A stretch of DNA of 64,000 bases from Azohydromonas australica DSM 1124 (lineage in GTDB: Bacteria; Pseudomonadota; Gammaproteobacteria; Burkholderiales; Burkholderiaceae_C): positions 93,961-157,960 of the forward strand of contig NZ_AUMO01000045.1 of NCBI RefSeq assembly GCF_000430725.1. Direction: 5' to 3'. The position numbers were made by a program, and so were the translations under genes. A model generated the notes under the pieces. The model was not told where the DNA came from and did not search any database. It was given only the letters and a program-made list of their open reading frames with translations. Below, piece after piece: positions 1 through 12,420 of the stretch; the first letter of the stretch is position 1, and every line of letters begins with the position of its first letter.

Positions 1-264
1 GCCTTCGAGCCCGAGGTCGAGACGCGCATCTACGACACGCTGCCGCACGACCTGGCGCGCACGCTGCGCCGCCATCCCGTGCCGTGCCCGGTGGGTTTCG
101 TCGCCGGCACGCGCTCCGAGGAGATGCGCCAGGGCGGCACCGCGCTGGCGCAGCGCCTGGCCGGCGCGCGCTTCCGATGGATCGAAGGCACGCACCTTTA
201 CCCCATGGAAAGCCCCGCGCCCACGGCCGCGCTGGTGCTGGAGCTGCTGGCCGACATGCCCTAG
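1..264 (+). CDS. alpha/beta hydrolase, C-terminal part (5' end outside window)
   Basis: An open frame runs in from the window edge and stops at TAG 262-264, leaving 87 residues. The visible part contains [19 protein letters not shown] followed by [15 protein letters not shown]. This fits the end of an alpha/beta-hydrolase fold, where a beta strand leads to a late acidic residue and then a catalytic His (GTHLYPME) near the C-terminus. The nucleophile is outside the window, so substrate and exact family cannot be told. An internal GTG at 79 could be mistaken for a start, but the frame is open and protein-like before it. Confidence 0.6.
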   Translation, partial: AFEPEVETRIYDTLPHDLARTLRRHPVPCPVGFVAGTRSEEMRQGGTALAQRLAGARFRWIEGTHLYPMESPAPTAALVLELLADMP

Positions 265-304
265 GAACTGCCCGGGGCGTCAGGGGGGCGCCGGAGGCGG
301 CACG

Positions 305-2034
<1,730 letters not shown>

Positions 2035-2045
2035 AGGAGACCCGC

Positions 2046-2903
<858 letters not shown>

Positions 2904-2917
2904 AGGACCCGACCCCG

Positions 2918-3208
2918 ATGAGCGCCTACATCATTGCCGACGTGCAGATCACCGACGCGCAGAAGATGGCCAACTACCGCGAGTGGAGCACCCGCGCCAT
3001 GCAGGAGCACGGCGTGGAGGTGCTGGTGCGCGGCGGCGCCATCGAGGTGCTCGAAGGGCCGTGGTCGCCCGAGCGCATCGTGGTGCTGCGCTTCGAGAAC
3101 GCCGAGAAGGCGCGGGCCTACTACGACAGCGAGACCTACACCCATGCGCGCAGCCTGCGTGAAGGCGCGGGCGTGATGCGCATGATCCTGGTCGAAGGCG
3201 TCGCCTGA
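2918..3208 (+). CDS. DUF1330 family small protein
   Basis: A 96-residue protein of the DUF1330 family, a ferredoxin-like dimeric alpha/beta-barrel fold. Recognisable parts are YIIADVQITDAQKMANYREW at the N-terminus and LEGPWSPERIVVLRFENAEK in the middle, followed by A-RAYYDSETY. The biochemical role of the family is unknown. It starts 14 bases after kdsA behind an AAGGA ribosome site, so it probably belongs to the pyrG-kdsA transcript. The same position between kdsA and eno is common in Comamonadaceae as far as I know, which is from memory and not checked. Confidence 0.85.
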   Translation: MSAYIIADVQITDAQKMANYREWSTRAMQEHGVEVLVRGGAIEVLEGPWSPERIVVLRFENAEKARAYYDSETYTHARSLREGAGVMRMILVEGVA

Positions 3209-3308
3209 AGGCGGCGTCCCCGGCCTGTTCCCAGAGCGCCGTCAACGCAACGGCCGCACGCCTGCCGGGCGTGTGCAGACTCGAATCCAACCCTACCGGA
3301 GAGATTGA

Positions 3309-4598
<1,290 letters not shown>

Positions 4599-4630
4599 TC
4601 CGGAAAGGCTTTAGGTATTCCGCATACCAC

Positions 4631-4707
4631 CACCCCGTTCGGGCTGAGCTTGTCGAAGCCCCTGCCTCTGCGCCTGCCCTTGGGCAGGCCCGGGGCGAAC
4701 GGGGTGC
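4631..4707. repeat. palindromic intergenic repeat, copy 1 of 3
   Basis: The element is bounded by an 11-base perfect inverted repeat (4631-4641 and 4697-4707). It holds a second hairpin, GCCTGCCC/GGGCAGGC, at 4673-4690. The left arm continues as CGGGCTGAGCTTGTCGAAGC, which recurs at 49,516 and, inverted, at 29,387. It fills most of the gap between eno and ftsB and may act as a transcription attenuator or processing site. Confidence 0.75.
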
Positions 4708-4739
4708 ATTGCAACCGGAACACCTGAAGGTTCAAGGCC

Positions 4740-5018
4740 ATGCGACTGGTGACCCTGGTGCTGCTGGCGCTGCTGGCGCTGGTGCATTACGAGCTGTGGT
4801 GGAGCAAGGGCGGCGTGCGCAACGTGCAAGTGCTGCGCGCGCAGCTGCAGACCCAGCAGCAGGCCAACGCGCAGGCGCGCGAGGTCAACGAGCGCATGGC
4901 CAACGAGGTGGCCGACCTGCGCGACGGCCTGGAGATGGTCGAGGAACGTGCCCGCACCGAGCTGGGCATGGTCAAGCCCGACGAGATCCTGGTGCAGATC
5001 CCGCCGGCGCGGCACTGA
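4740..5018 (+). CDS. ftsB: cell division protein FtsB
   Basis: A 92-residue bitopic membrane protein of the divisome that joins FtsL and FtsQ. It begins with a short cytoplasmic end and a transmembrane helix (about residues 2-19, LVTLVLLALLALVHYELWW). A heptad-rich periplasmic coiled coil follows (about 25-65), then the conserved ARTELGMVKPDEIL. Length, order of parts and position just after eno match FtsB across proteobacteria. pnuC starts 6 bases after its stop. Confidence 0.93.
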   Translation: MRLVTLVLLALLALVHYELWWSKGGVRNVQVLRAQLQTQQQANAQAREVNERMANEVADLRDGLEMVEERARTELGMVKPDEILVQIPPARH

Positions 5019-5024
5019 CGCGCC

Positions 5025-5648
5025 ATGCAGTGGCTGCAAGCCGTCGTGTTCACGGCCTGGGGCGTGGCGGTCAGCCGCGCCGAGCTGCTGGCCTTCGTGC
5101 TGGCGCTGTGGATGGTCCACTGCAACCTGCGCGTGAACCCGCTGGGCTGGCCGCTGGCCATCGCCAGCAGCGCCCTCTACGCCCTGCTCTTCGCCGGCAG
5201 CCGCCTCTACGGCGAGGCGCTGCTGCAGCTCGTCTTCATTGCCGCAGCCCTGTGGGGCTGGTGGCAGTGGCTGCGCGGCACGCAGAACGACGGCCACGCG
5301 CTGCAGGTGCGCGACCTCGGCCGCCGCGGCCTGCTGCGGCTGAGCCTGGCGACGCTGGCGGCTTGGCCGCTGGTGGGCTGGCTGCTGGACAGCGCCACCG
5401 ACTCCGACGTGCCCTACGCCGACGCCTTCACCACCGTGGCCAGCCTCGCCGGCCAGTGGCTGCTTGGGCGCAAGTACGTGCAGAACTGGCCGACCTGGCT
5501 GGCGGTCAACGTCGCCAGCGTCGCCCTCTTCGCCTACAAGGGCCTGTGGCTGACGGTGCTGCTCTACGCCCTCTTCGCCGTGCTGTCGGCCGTGGGCTGG
5601 CGGCGCTGGGCGCGGCTGGCGCGGCAGCGGACGCTGGCCTCGGCCTGA
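5025..5648 (+). CDS. pnuC: PnuC-type nicotinamide riboside transporter
   Basis: A 207-residue membrane protein with about seven hydrophobic helices. The PnuC signatures are LNV-type packing near NPLGWPLAIASSALYALLF, the WGWWQWLRG aromatic cluster, and a second half with LLGRKYVQNWPTWLAVNVAS and AYKGLWLTVLLY. PnuC moves nicotinamide riboside by facilitated diffusion, and phosphorylation in the cytoplasm traps it. The next gene encodes a NadR-type kinase, which supports this substrate over thiamine or riboflavin. The gene starts 6 bases after ftsB, with no terminator between. Confidence 0.88.
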   Translation: MQWLQAVVFTAWGVAVSRAELLAFVLALWMVHCNLRVNPLGWPLAIASSALYALLFAGSRLYGEALLQLVFIAAALWGWWQWLRGTQNDGHALQVRDLGRRGLLRLSLATLAAWPLVGWLLDSATDSDVPYADAFTTVASLAGQWLLGRKYVQNWPTWLAVNVASVALFAYKGLWLTVLLYALFAVLSAVGWRRWARLARQRTLASA

Positions 5649-5688
5649 GCCTTGCCACGCCGCCGGCGTGTGCCTCCCGCCGCCTGAC

Positions 5689-6393
5689 ATGCCCGCCTTC
5701 CCTGCTTCCCCCGCTTCCCTGAACGTCATCGCCCTGATCGGTGCCGAGAGCACGGGCAAGACCGTGCTGGCGCAAGCCCTGGCCGAGCGGCTGGCGCGCG
5801 AGACGGGCCTGTCCGTGGCCTGGGTGCCGGAGGTGCTGCGCGAGTGGTGCGAGCGCGAGGGCCGCACGCCGCGCGCCGAGGAACAGCTCGGCATCGCGCA
5901 AGCGCAGCAGCGCCGCCTGGAACGGGCCGCGGCCGAGCACGACCTGGTGGTGGCCGACACCACGCCGCTGATGACGGCGGTCTACAGCGAGCTGCTGTTC
6001 GACGACCGCTCGCTGCACGCCATGGCGCTGGACTTCCAGCGCCGCTGCGCCGCGACGCTGCTCACCGCGCTGGACCTGCCCTGGGTGGCCGACGGCCACC
6101 AGCGCGACGGCCCGCAGGTGCGCGCGCCGGTGGACCGCCTGGTGCGCGGCCTGCTGCTGGCGCACGGGCTGTCGTGGTCGGTGGTGCGCGGCGAGGGCGA
6201 GGCGCGCGTGGACTGCGCGGTGGACGCCCTGTCGCCCTGGCTGCGCACGCTGCCCACGCCGCGCGCCGGCCTGTTCACGCGGCTGCGCGAGCGCGAGGCG
6301 GCACAGCCGGCCTGGCGCTGGGCGTGCGAGGACTGCGACGACCCGCAGTGCGAGCACGCGCTGCGGGCATCGGCCGGGCGCGGCGCGCCCTGA
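5689..6393 (+). CDS. NadR-type ribosylnicotinamide kinase (P-loop ATPase)
   Basis: A 234-residue P-loop protein resembling the kinase domain of NadR/NRK. It has IALIGAESTGKTVLAQALAE (Walker A), VPEVLREWCEREGRTP, a Walker-B-like DLVVADTTPLMTAVYSE, and a central LDFQRR block. It would phosphorylate nicotinamide riboside to NMN. It lacks the N-terminal HTH and adenylyltransferase domains of full NadR, so a separate NMN adenylyltransferase is needed. The C-terminal tail has a small cysteine group, CEDCDDPQCEHAL, of unknown role. ATG 5689 is chosen; a GTG at 5668 would add seven residues. It lies 40 bases after pnuC. Confidence 0.82.
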   Translation: MPAFPASPASLNVIALIGAESTGKTVLAQALAERLARETGLSVAWVPEVLREWCEREGRTPRAEEQLGIAQAQQRRLERAAAEHDLVVADTTPLMTAVYSELLFDDRSLHAMALDFQRRCAATLLTALDLPWVADGHQRDGPQVRAPVDRLVRGLLLAHGLSWSVVRGEGEARVDCAVDALSPWLRTLPTPRAGLFTRLREREAAQPAWRWACEDCDDPQCEHALRASAGRGAP

Positions 6394-6402
6394 CCCGGAG
6401 AC

Positions 6403-7368
6403 TCACTGCACCGCGGTGGACGACGGCGGCTGGTCGCGCTCCGGCGTGAAGAGCTCGCCCACGTCCACGACGTCGAAGTGGTACTGGCGGCCGCAGAAGT
6501 CGCAGCCGATCTCCACCTCGCCGCGCTCGGCCACGATGGAGTCGATCTCCTCGCGGCCCAGGCCCTTGAGCATGGAGCCCACGCGCTCGCGCGAGCAGGT
6601 GCAGGCGAAGCGCGGCTGCTGCGGCTCGAAGCGGCGCACGTCCTCCTCCCAGAAGAGGCGGTGCAGGATGGTCTCGGCGTCCAGCGTCAGCAGCTCCTCG
6701 GCCTTGAGCGAGGAGGCCAGGTGCGCGATGCGGTTGAAACCCTCGGCCAGCACTTCGGCCTCGGCCTGCTTTTCCTTGCTCTCCAGGTTGCCCAGCCCCT
6801 CGACGGGCAGGCGCTGGATCAGCAGCCCGGCGGCGACCTCGTCGTTGGCCGCCAGCACCAGGCGCGTCTCCAGCTGCTCGGACTGGCGCATGTACTGCTC
6901 CAGCACCTCGGAGATGCTCTGCAGCGCGTGGAACTCCTCGCCCATGGCCGACAGCGGCACCACGCCCTGGTAGGGCTGCTGGCCGGGCTGGCGGTCGCGT
7001 GGGTCCAGCGTGATGGCGCAGCGCCCGCGGTTGTGCACGTTGAGCATAGCTTCCAGCCGCGCCCCTTCGGGCACCTCGCCCACGACCTTGGCCGTGGCGC
7101 GGAAATGCAGCTCCGGCTGCACCTCCACCACGGCCATCTTCACGGGGCCGTCGCCGAAGATTTGCATCACCAGCGCGCCGTTGAACTTGATGTTGGACTG
7201 CATCAGCACTGCCGCGGCCGTCATCTCGCCCAGCAGCTCGCGCACCGGCCCGGGGTAGCCGCTGCTGGCCTCGCGGCGCTGCAGCACCTCGCGCCAGCTG
7301 TCGGTGAGCCGCACCAGCATGCCGCGCACGGGCAGGCCTTCGAACAGGAATTTGTGCAGATCGCTCAT
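6403..7368 (-). CDS. hslO: redox-regulated chaperone Hsp33
   Basis: A cytoplasmic holdase activated when oxidative stress releases its zinc. The 321 residues begin MSDLHKFLFEGLPVRGMLVRL. A typical Hsp33 core follows (LLGEMTAAAVLMQSNIKFNG) and then the C-terminal zinc site: CTC near residue 252 and CDFC near 285. This CXC-X(about 32)-CXXC pattern is diagnostic. The ATG at 7368 is chosen over an upstream one at 7452 because homology starts there. It converges on the NadR-like gene with a 9-base gap and is divergent from the DUF455 gene. Confidence 0.96.
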   Translation of the reverse strand: MSDLHKFLFEGLPVRGMLVRLTDSWREVLQRREASSGYPGPVRELLGEMTAAAVLMQSNIKFNGALVMQIFGDGPVKMAVVEVQPELHFRATAKVVGEVPEGARLEAMLNVHNRGRCAITLDPRDRQPGQQPYQGVVPLSAMGEEFHALQSISEVLEQYMRQSEQLETRLVLAANDEVAAGLLIQRLPVEGLGNLESKEKQAEAEVLAEGFNRIAHLASSLKAEELLTLDAETILHRLFWEEDVRRFEPQQPRFACTCSRERVGSMLKGLGREEIDSIVAERGEVEIGCDFCGRQYHFDVVDVGELFTPERDQPPSSTAVQ

Positions 7369-7630
7369 GGTGTTGTTGATGTGTCTGATGTGCTGCGGCC
7401 CTGCGCCGGGAACCGTGCCAGGCAGGGCGATGGAAGGGGATGGCGCGGGCAATCACCCGGGCGCCGCGCGGCAGGAAGTGCAGCCGGCCGGGGTCCGGCG
7501 CGCCGCAAGCCGATAATTCTAGGAGCCGCCTTCACTCCCGCCCGGGGGCAAGGCGTGCGCCCGGACCTGCCGCCGGGCCTTTGCCGCTGCCTCGCCCGCC
7601 CTTCCGCTCCCATCCGCCGCTGCACCGACC

Positions 7631-8434
7631 ATGAACGACCTGCCTTGCCTGCGCCGCGCCGCGTTGCGCGCCCTGTGCGAGCGCGACCCCGCCGCCAAGT
7701 CGGCCCAGGCCACCGCGCTGCACGAGGGTTTCGAGCGCTTCGCGCTCGATCCGGCGCTGGCGCTGGAGGAGCCCGCGGACGTGCCCGGGCGCCCGGCGCT
7801 GCCGCGCCTGGTGGAGCCGCGCCAGGTGCCCACGCGCTCGCCCTTCACCCTGGCCGGCCGCGCCGCGCTGCTGCACGCGGTGGCGCACATCGAGTTCAAT
7901 GCCATCAACCTGGCGCTGGACGCGGTGTGGCGCTTCGCCGGCATGCCGCCGGCCTTCTACCGCGACTGGACCCGCGTGGCGGCCGAGGAGGCGCTGCACT
8001 TCGGCCTGGTGCGCGCGCACCTGCAGAGCCTCGGCCACGACTACGGCGACTTCGAGGCCCACGACGGCCTGTGGCTGATGACGCAGCGCACCGCCGGCGA
8101 CGCACTGGCGCGCATGGCCCTGGTGCCGCGCACGCTCGAGGCGCGCGGGCTCGATGCCACGCCGCCGATGCAGGAGAAGTTCCGCCGCGCCGGCGACGAC
8201 CGCGCCGTGGCGATCCTGGACGTGATCCTGCGCGACGAGGTGGGCCACGTCGCGGTCGGCAACCGCTGGTACCGCTGGCTGTGCGCGCAACGCGGGCTCG
8301 ACCCCATTGCGCACTACCCCGAACTCACCGAGCGTTACCAGGCGCCGCGCCCGCGCCCACCGTTCAATCACGCCGCGCGGCTGGCCGCGGAGTTCACGCA
8401 AGCCGAGCTGCTGGCGCTGGAGCAGCAGGCTTGA
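7631..8434 (+). CDS. DUF455 ferritin-like family protein
   Basis: A 267-residue protein of the DUF455 group with a ferritin-like four-helix fold. Carboxylate and His ligands for a di-iron site can be seen in AHIEFNAINLALDA, in AAEEALHFGLVRAHL and in LRDEVGHVAVGNRWY. The family function is not established; relation to the tRNA hydroxylase MiaE has been suggested for the fold, which I cannot confirm. The 262-base divergent gap to hslO holds AT-rich TAATTCTA at about 7515, which could supply -10 elements for both genes. Confidence 0.8.
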   Translation: MNDLPCLRRAALRALCERDPAAKSAQATALHEGFERFALDPALALEEPADVPGRPALPRLVEPRQVPTRSPFTLAGRAALLHAVAHIEFNAINLALDAVWRFAGMPPAFYRDWTRVAAEEALHFGLVRAHLQSLGHDYGDFEAHDGLWLMTQRTAGDALARMALVPRTLEARGLDATPPMQEKFRRAGDDRAVAILDVILRDEVGHVAVGNRWYRWLCAQRGLDPIAHYPELTERYQAPRPRPPFNHAARLAAEFTQAELLALEQQA

Positions 8435-8501
8435 TTCCGGTTAGGAGTCGCGCGCCGGCCACGGCATAAACTGGACGCACTTCACAATTTTCTGGACCTC
8501 C

Positions 8502-9377
8502 ATGGCCAACAACACCACCTCACGCCGCGTCTTCCTGCAAGCCGGCTTGCTCGGCACCGCGACGCTGCTGGGCGCCTGCGGCAAGAAGGAAGAGGCCGCC
8601 GCCCCGGCCACCGCGCCCGCGGCGTCCGAACCCACCGCCGCCGCCTCGGCGGCGCCGGCCAAGGTCTACGTGGTCGGCACCGACGCCGCCTACGCCCCCT
8701 TCGAGTCGCAGAACGAGAAGGGCGAGATCGTTGGCTTCGACATCGACGTCGTCAGCGCCATCGCCTCCAAGGCCGGCGTGCAGGTGAAGTTCGTCAACAC
8801 GCCCTGGGAAGGCATCTTCAACGCCGTGGCGCAGGGCGACCGCGACCTGCTGGTGTCGGCCATCACGATCACCGACGAGCGCAAGCAGACCATGGACTTC
8901 ACGGCGCCCTACTTCGACGCCGTGCAGCTCATCGCCGTCAAGCAGGGCTCCAAGGTCACGAAGTTCGCCGATCTCAAGCCGCTGAAGGTCGGCGTGCAGA
9001 CCGGCACCACGGGCGACGAGGTGGTCACCAAGCTGCTGGGCAAGAACAGCGCGGCCATCAAGCGCTTCGAGTCCACCCCGCTGGCGCTCAAGGAGCTGGA
9101 ATCCGGCGGCGTGGACGCGGTGGTGGCCGACAACGGCGTGGTCGCCCACTACGTGACCAACAACAGCGGTACGGGCTTCAAGACCGTGAGCGACCCCAGC
9201 TTCACGCCCGAGCAGTACGGCATCGCCGTGCGCAAGGGCAACACCGCGGTGCTGGAGATGCTCAACCAGGGCCTGGCCGGCATCCGCGCCGACGGCACCT
9301 ACGACAAGATCTACGCCAAGTATTTCGGCAGCGCCCCGGCGGCCGCCGGCACCCCGGCCTCGGCCGCGTCGAAGTAA
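8502..9377 (+). CDS. amino-acid ABC transporter substrate-binding lipoprotein
   Basis: A 291-residue periplasmic binding protein of the polar/basic amino-acid type (SBP family 3). The signal region has a twin-arginine-like SRRVFLQ and a lipobox LLGACGKK, so it is probably a lipoprotein. An Ala/Pro-rich linker follows. The fold starts at VYVVGTDAAYAPFESQNEKG, with DIDVVSAIASKAG, ISAITITDERKQTMDFTAPY and GVQTGTTGDE, all standard family blocks. The exact ligand cannot be read. The cognate permease follows 12 bases downstream. Confidence 0.9.
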   Translation: MANNTTSRRVFLQAGLLGTATLLGACGKKEEAAAPATAPAASEPTAAASAAPAKVYVVGTDAAYAPFESQNEKGEIVGFDIDVVSAIASKAGVQVKFVNTPWEGIFNAVAQGDRDLLVSAITITDERKQTMDFTAPYFDAVQLIAVKQGSKVTKFADLKPLKVGVQTGTTGDEVVTKLLGKNSAAIKRFESTPLALKELESGGVDAVVADNGVVAHYVTNNSGTGFKTVSDPSFTPEQYGIAVRKGNTAVLEMLNQGLAGIRADGTYDKIYAKYFGSAPAAAGTPASAASK

Positions 9378-9389
9378 GGCCGTGCTGAA

Positions 9390-10142
9390 GTGAATCTGCG
9401 TTGGGAAATCCTGGCGGGCTACGGCCCGCTTTTCCTCTCCGGGCTGTGGATGACGGTGCAGCTTGCGCTGGTGGCCGTCGGCGCGGGCCTGGTGCTGGGC
9501 GCGTTGCTGGGGCTGGTCAGCAGCTCGGCCGACGCGCCCGAGCCCAAGGCGCCGCTGCTGCGCGTGCTGATGAAGCTCGCGCGCGCCGTGACGCTGGGCT
9601 ACGTCACCTTCTTCCGCGGCACGCCGCTGTTCGTGCAGATCCTGCTGGTGCACTTCGCGCTCATGCCCACGCTGATCCACCCGGAGACGGGCTGGCTGCT
9701 CACGGGTGAGGCGGCGCGCGAGTTCCGCCAGGAGCACGGGGCCTTCTTCTCCGGCGCACTGGCGCTCACGCTCAACGCCGGGGCCTACATCAGCGAGATC
9801 TTCCGCGCGGGCATCCAGAGCATCCACCGCGGCCAGACCCAGGCCGCCTACAGCCTGGGGCTGACGCACGCGCAGGCCATGCGCGACGTGATCCTGCCGC
9901 AGGCGTTTCGCCGCATGGTGCCGGCGCTGGTCAACGAGGGCGTGACGCTGATCAAGGACTCGTCCCTGGTCTCGGCCATCGGCCTGGCCGAGCTGGCACT
10001 GGCCGCGCGCACCGTGGCGGGCGCTTACTCGCGCTACTGGGAGCCCTACCTCGCCATCTCGGCGCTGTACCTGGTGCTCACGCTGCTGCTGTCCACGCTG
10101 GCCAAGCGGCTGGAGGCGCCGGCGCATCTGCGGGGCCGTTGA
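9390..10142 (+). CDS. amino-acid ABC transporter permease
   Basis: A 250-residue His/Glu/Gln/Arg/opine-type permease. Hydrophobic helices include LFLSGLWMTVQLALVAVGAGLVLG. The conserved motifs are YVTFFRGTPLFVQILLVHF and the EAA loop, EIFRAGIQSIHRGQTQAAYS with LGLTHAQAMRDVILPQAFRR. It probably starts at GTG 9390, since no ATG is suitably placed. Together with the upstream binding protein it makes an incomplete importer: no ATP-binding subunit follows, and a porin gene comes next. The ATPase must be encoded elsewhere or shared. Confidence 0.92.
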   Translation: MNLRWEILAGYGPLFLSGLWMTVQLALVAVGAGLVLGALLGLVSSSADAPEPKAPLLRVLMKLARAVTLGYVTFFRGTPLFVQILLVHFALMPTLIHPETGWLLTGEAAREFRQEHGAFFSGALALTLNAGAYISEIFRAGIQSIHRGQTQAAYSLGLTHAQAMRDVILPQAFRRMVPALVNEGVTLIKDSSLVSAIGLAELALAARTVAGAYSRYWEPYLAISALYLVLTLLLSTLAKRLEAPAHLRGR

Positions 10143-10256
10143 GGCACCGCAAAGGTTGTGCGGGCATCGATTGCCCGCACTTCACACACTGTTGCGTCGG
10201 AGTCACAAAACGGGACAAGGTGGCTCCACATCACGGGTTTTTCCCCGGCCTCTTCT

Positions 10257-10262
10257 TAGAAT
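10257..10262 (+). promoter_or_regulatory. possible -10 element of the porin gene
   Basis: TAGAAT lies 50 bases before the porin ATG in a 170-base gap that is visibly more AT-rich than the surroundings. No convincing -35 is seen. This is a weak call made from position and sequence only. Confidence 0.3.
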
Positions 10263-10312
10263 CCTGGCTATCGGGCAGTCATAGCCCCGATGTTCAAATA
10301 AAGGATTCTTCG

Positions 10313-11332
10313 ATGAAGCGCACTCTCATTGCTGCGGCCGCCGTGCTGGCCGCGGGCACCGCTTTCGCCCAAAGCTCGGTCAGCCTGTATGGCCGCATCA
10401 ACACGTCCGTCGAGCGCCAGAAGGACGCCGTCGGCACCAAGACCGTGGTGCAAGACAGCAACTCGCGCTGGGGCCTGCGTGGTTCCGAAGATCTGGGCAA
10501 TGGCCTGAAGGGCCTGTTCGTGCTGGAAAGCGGCTTCGCTTCCGACACCGGTGTCGGCGACGCCCGCGGCCTCTTCGGCCGTGAGTCGTGGGTGGGCGTG
10601 GAAGGCAACTTCGGTCGCGTGCGCCTGGGCAACATGGGCCAGACGGCTGCCTACTACACGACCGCTGACTACATCAGCATGCACAACCACGACACGGGCA
10701 CGTCGTCGGATGCGCTGATCCTGCTGCCGGGCGTCAAGCAGAACAACATCTCCTACAACACGCCCAGCTTCGGCGGCCTCGTGATCGAGGCCCAGTACGG
10801 CCTGAAGGAGACGGTCGTCGGCGGCAAGAATTCCGCCGTGGTGGCTGCCAACTACGACCGCGGCCCGCTGCACCTGGGCCTGGCTTACACCGACGGCCCC
10901 CTGGGCGGCATGATCGGTCTGGCCGCCGCCGCACCGAAGGAAGCCAAGGAACTCGGCGCGCGCGCCCTGTACGAGCTGGGCCCCGTCACCGTGGGCGCCT
11001 ACGCCATCTATGACAAGGGCGAGGACAGCCTGGGCAACGAGTCCAAGCGCATGGCTTACCGCGTGTCGGCCATGTACACCCTGGGCGGCAGCGAGTTCCA
11101 CGCCAACGTGGGCTATGCCGACAAGGTCAAGGTCAACGGCACCAAGCTCGACGACACCCAGGCGCTGCAATACACGGTTGCCTACAACTACAACCTGAGC
11201 AAGCGCACCAAGCTGTACGCCTTCTACACGAAGGTGGACAACAAGGCCCTCGCCGCCTACACCGCCTTCGGCACCGTGACCCCGAACGTGGACCCCTCGT
11301 CCTTCGCCATCGGCGTGCGCCACGCCTTCTGA
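10313..11332 (+). CDS. Gram-negative trimeric porin
   Basis: A 339-residue outer-membrane beta-barrel of the Burkholderiales porin group. It has a Sec signal peptide, MKRTLIAAAAVLAAGTAFAQ, cleaved after AFA-Q. The mature start is SSVSLYGRINTSVE, followed by SRWGLRGSEDLGNGLKG and FGRESWVGVEGNFGRVRLG, typical of this family, and it ends in a C-terminal Phe (GVRHAF) used by the Bam complex. It probably gives general diffusion of small solutes. Codon choice is less GC-extreme than in neighbours, as is common for abundant proteins. ATG 10313 is chosen for the signal peptide. A strong terminator follows. Confidence 0.95.
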   Translation: MKRTLIAAAAVLAAGTAFAQSSVSLYGRINTSVERQKDAVGTKTVVQDSNSRWGLRGSEDLGNGLKGLFVLESGFASDTGVGDARGLFGRESWVGVEGNFGRVRLGNMGQTAAYYTTADYISMHNHDTGTSSDALILLPGVKQNNISYNTPSFGGLVIEAQYGLKETVVGGKNSAVVAANYDRGPLHLGLAYTDGPLGGMIGLAAAAPKEAKELGARALYELGPVTVGAYAIYDKGEDSLGNESKRMAYRVSAMYTLGGSEFHANVGYADKVKVNGTKLDDTQALQYTVAYNYNLSKRTKLYAFYTKVDNKALAAYTAFGTVTPNVDPSSFAIGVRHAF

Positions 11333-11364
11333 TTTCAGCCCGCAAGGGTCACATCAGCATGAAG

Positions 11365-11392
11365 AAGGCCGGTCGCGAGACCGGCCTTTTTT
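11365..11392 (+). terminator. rho-independent terminator of the porin gene
   Basis: A 10-base perfect stem (AAGGCCGGTC / GACCGGCCTT) with a GCGA loop is followed by a run of T, 33 bases after the porin stop. It may also serve xerD poorly from the other side. Confidence 0.9.
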
Positions 11393-11447
11393 CGTTTGTT
11401 TGCCGCGGCAACCGCCGCCCCCCTGCCCGGACGACGCCGGCTGCGGC

Positions 11448-12419
11448 TCAGGCCCGCGGATGGTGCGCCGCGTGCAGCGCGCGCAGCCGCTCGCGCGCGA
11501 CGTGGGTGTAGATGGTGGTGGTGGAGATGTCGGCGTGCCCGAGCAGCAGCTGCACCGCGCGCAGGTCCGCGCCGTGGTTGAGCAGGTGCGTGGCGAAGGC
11601 ATGGCGCAGCGTGTGCGGCGACAGCGGCACCTCGATGCCCGCGGCGCGCGCGTGCTTCTTCACCAGCTGCCAGAACATCTGCCGCGTCATGGCCTCGCCG
11701 CGCACGGTGACGAACAGCGCATCGCTCTGGCGCGGGCCCAGGATCGCCGTCCGCGCCTCGGCCAGGTAGCGGCGCAGCCAGCCGTGCGCCTCCTCGCCGA
11801 AGGGCACCAGCCGCTCCTTCGCACCCTTGCCGGTGACGCGCAGCACGCCCTCGGCCAGCCCCACCGAGAGCATCCCCAGGCCGACGAGTTCGCTCACGCG
11901 CAGCCCGCTGGCGTACATCAGCTCCAGCATCGCGCGGTCGCGCAGGCCCAGCGGCTCCTCCACCGGCGGCGCGGCCAGCAGCGCCTCCACCTGCGCCTCC
12001 GACAGCGACTTGGGCACGCGCAGCGGCTGGCGCGCCGACAGCAGCTTCAGGGTCGGATCCTGCTGCAGCCGGTGCTCGCGCAAGGCCCAGCGGAAGTAGC
12101 GCTTGAACACCGTCAGCCGCCGGTTGGCGGTGGTGGCGCGCGTCTCGCCGTGGCGCGCGGCGATGTAGCCGCGCAGGTCGGCCTCGGTGGTGGCGTCGAG
12201 GCCGTGCCCGGCCTCGGCATCGAGCCAGTCGGCGTAGAGCGAGAGGTCGCGCCGGTAGGCCTCCAGGGTGTTGGCCGAGAGGCCGTCCTCGATCCACAAC
12301 GCCTGCACGAAGCGCTCGATGGCCACGCGGCTGGCCGCGCGCGCGGCAGACTCCGCAGCCTCGACGACAGGCGCGGATGGATCGACAGGCGCGGCCGACT
12401 CGGGTACTGCTGCTTTCAC
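11448..12419 (-). CDS. xerD: tyrosine recombinase XerD
   Basis: One of the two recombinases that resolve chromosome dimers at dif. The N-terminal SAM-like domain contains FVQALWIEDGLSANTLEAYR and DLSLYADWL. The catalytic domain has the first Arg in YASGLRVSEL, the Lys in GKGAKERLVP, HTLRHAFATHLLNHGADL with the HxxR motif, and the nucleophile Tyr in TTTIYTHV. MTRQMFWQLVKKHA and LLGHADISTT point to XerD rather than XerC. The GTG start at 12,419 overlaps the region of the upstream gene's stop, giving 323 residues. The first 40 or so are Ala/Pro-rich and not conserved, so the true start could be later. Confidence 0.9.
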   Translation of the reverse strand: MKAAVPESAAPVDPSAPVVEAAESAARAASRVAIERFVQALWIEDGLSANTLEAYRRDLSLYADWLDAEAGHGLDATTEADLRGYIAARHGETRATTANRRLTVFKRYFRWALREHRLQQDPTLKLLSARQPLRVPKSLSEAQVEALLAAPPVEEPLGLRDRAMLELMYASGLRVSELVGLGMLSVGLAEGVLRVTGKGAKERLVPFGEEAHGWLRRYLAEARTAILGPRQSDALFVTVRGEAMTRQMFWQLVKKHARAAGIEVPLSPHTLRHAFATHLLNHGADLRAVQLLLGHADISTTTIYTHVARERLRALHAAHHPRA

Positions 12420-12420
12420 T

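Noticed and set aside
11448..12419. Integrase of an integrated element
   Set aside because: Motifs match housekeeping XerD, and no attachment-site repeats or cargo genes surround it.
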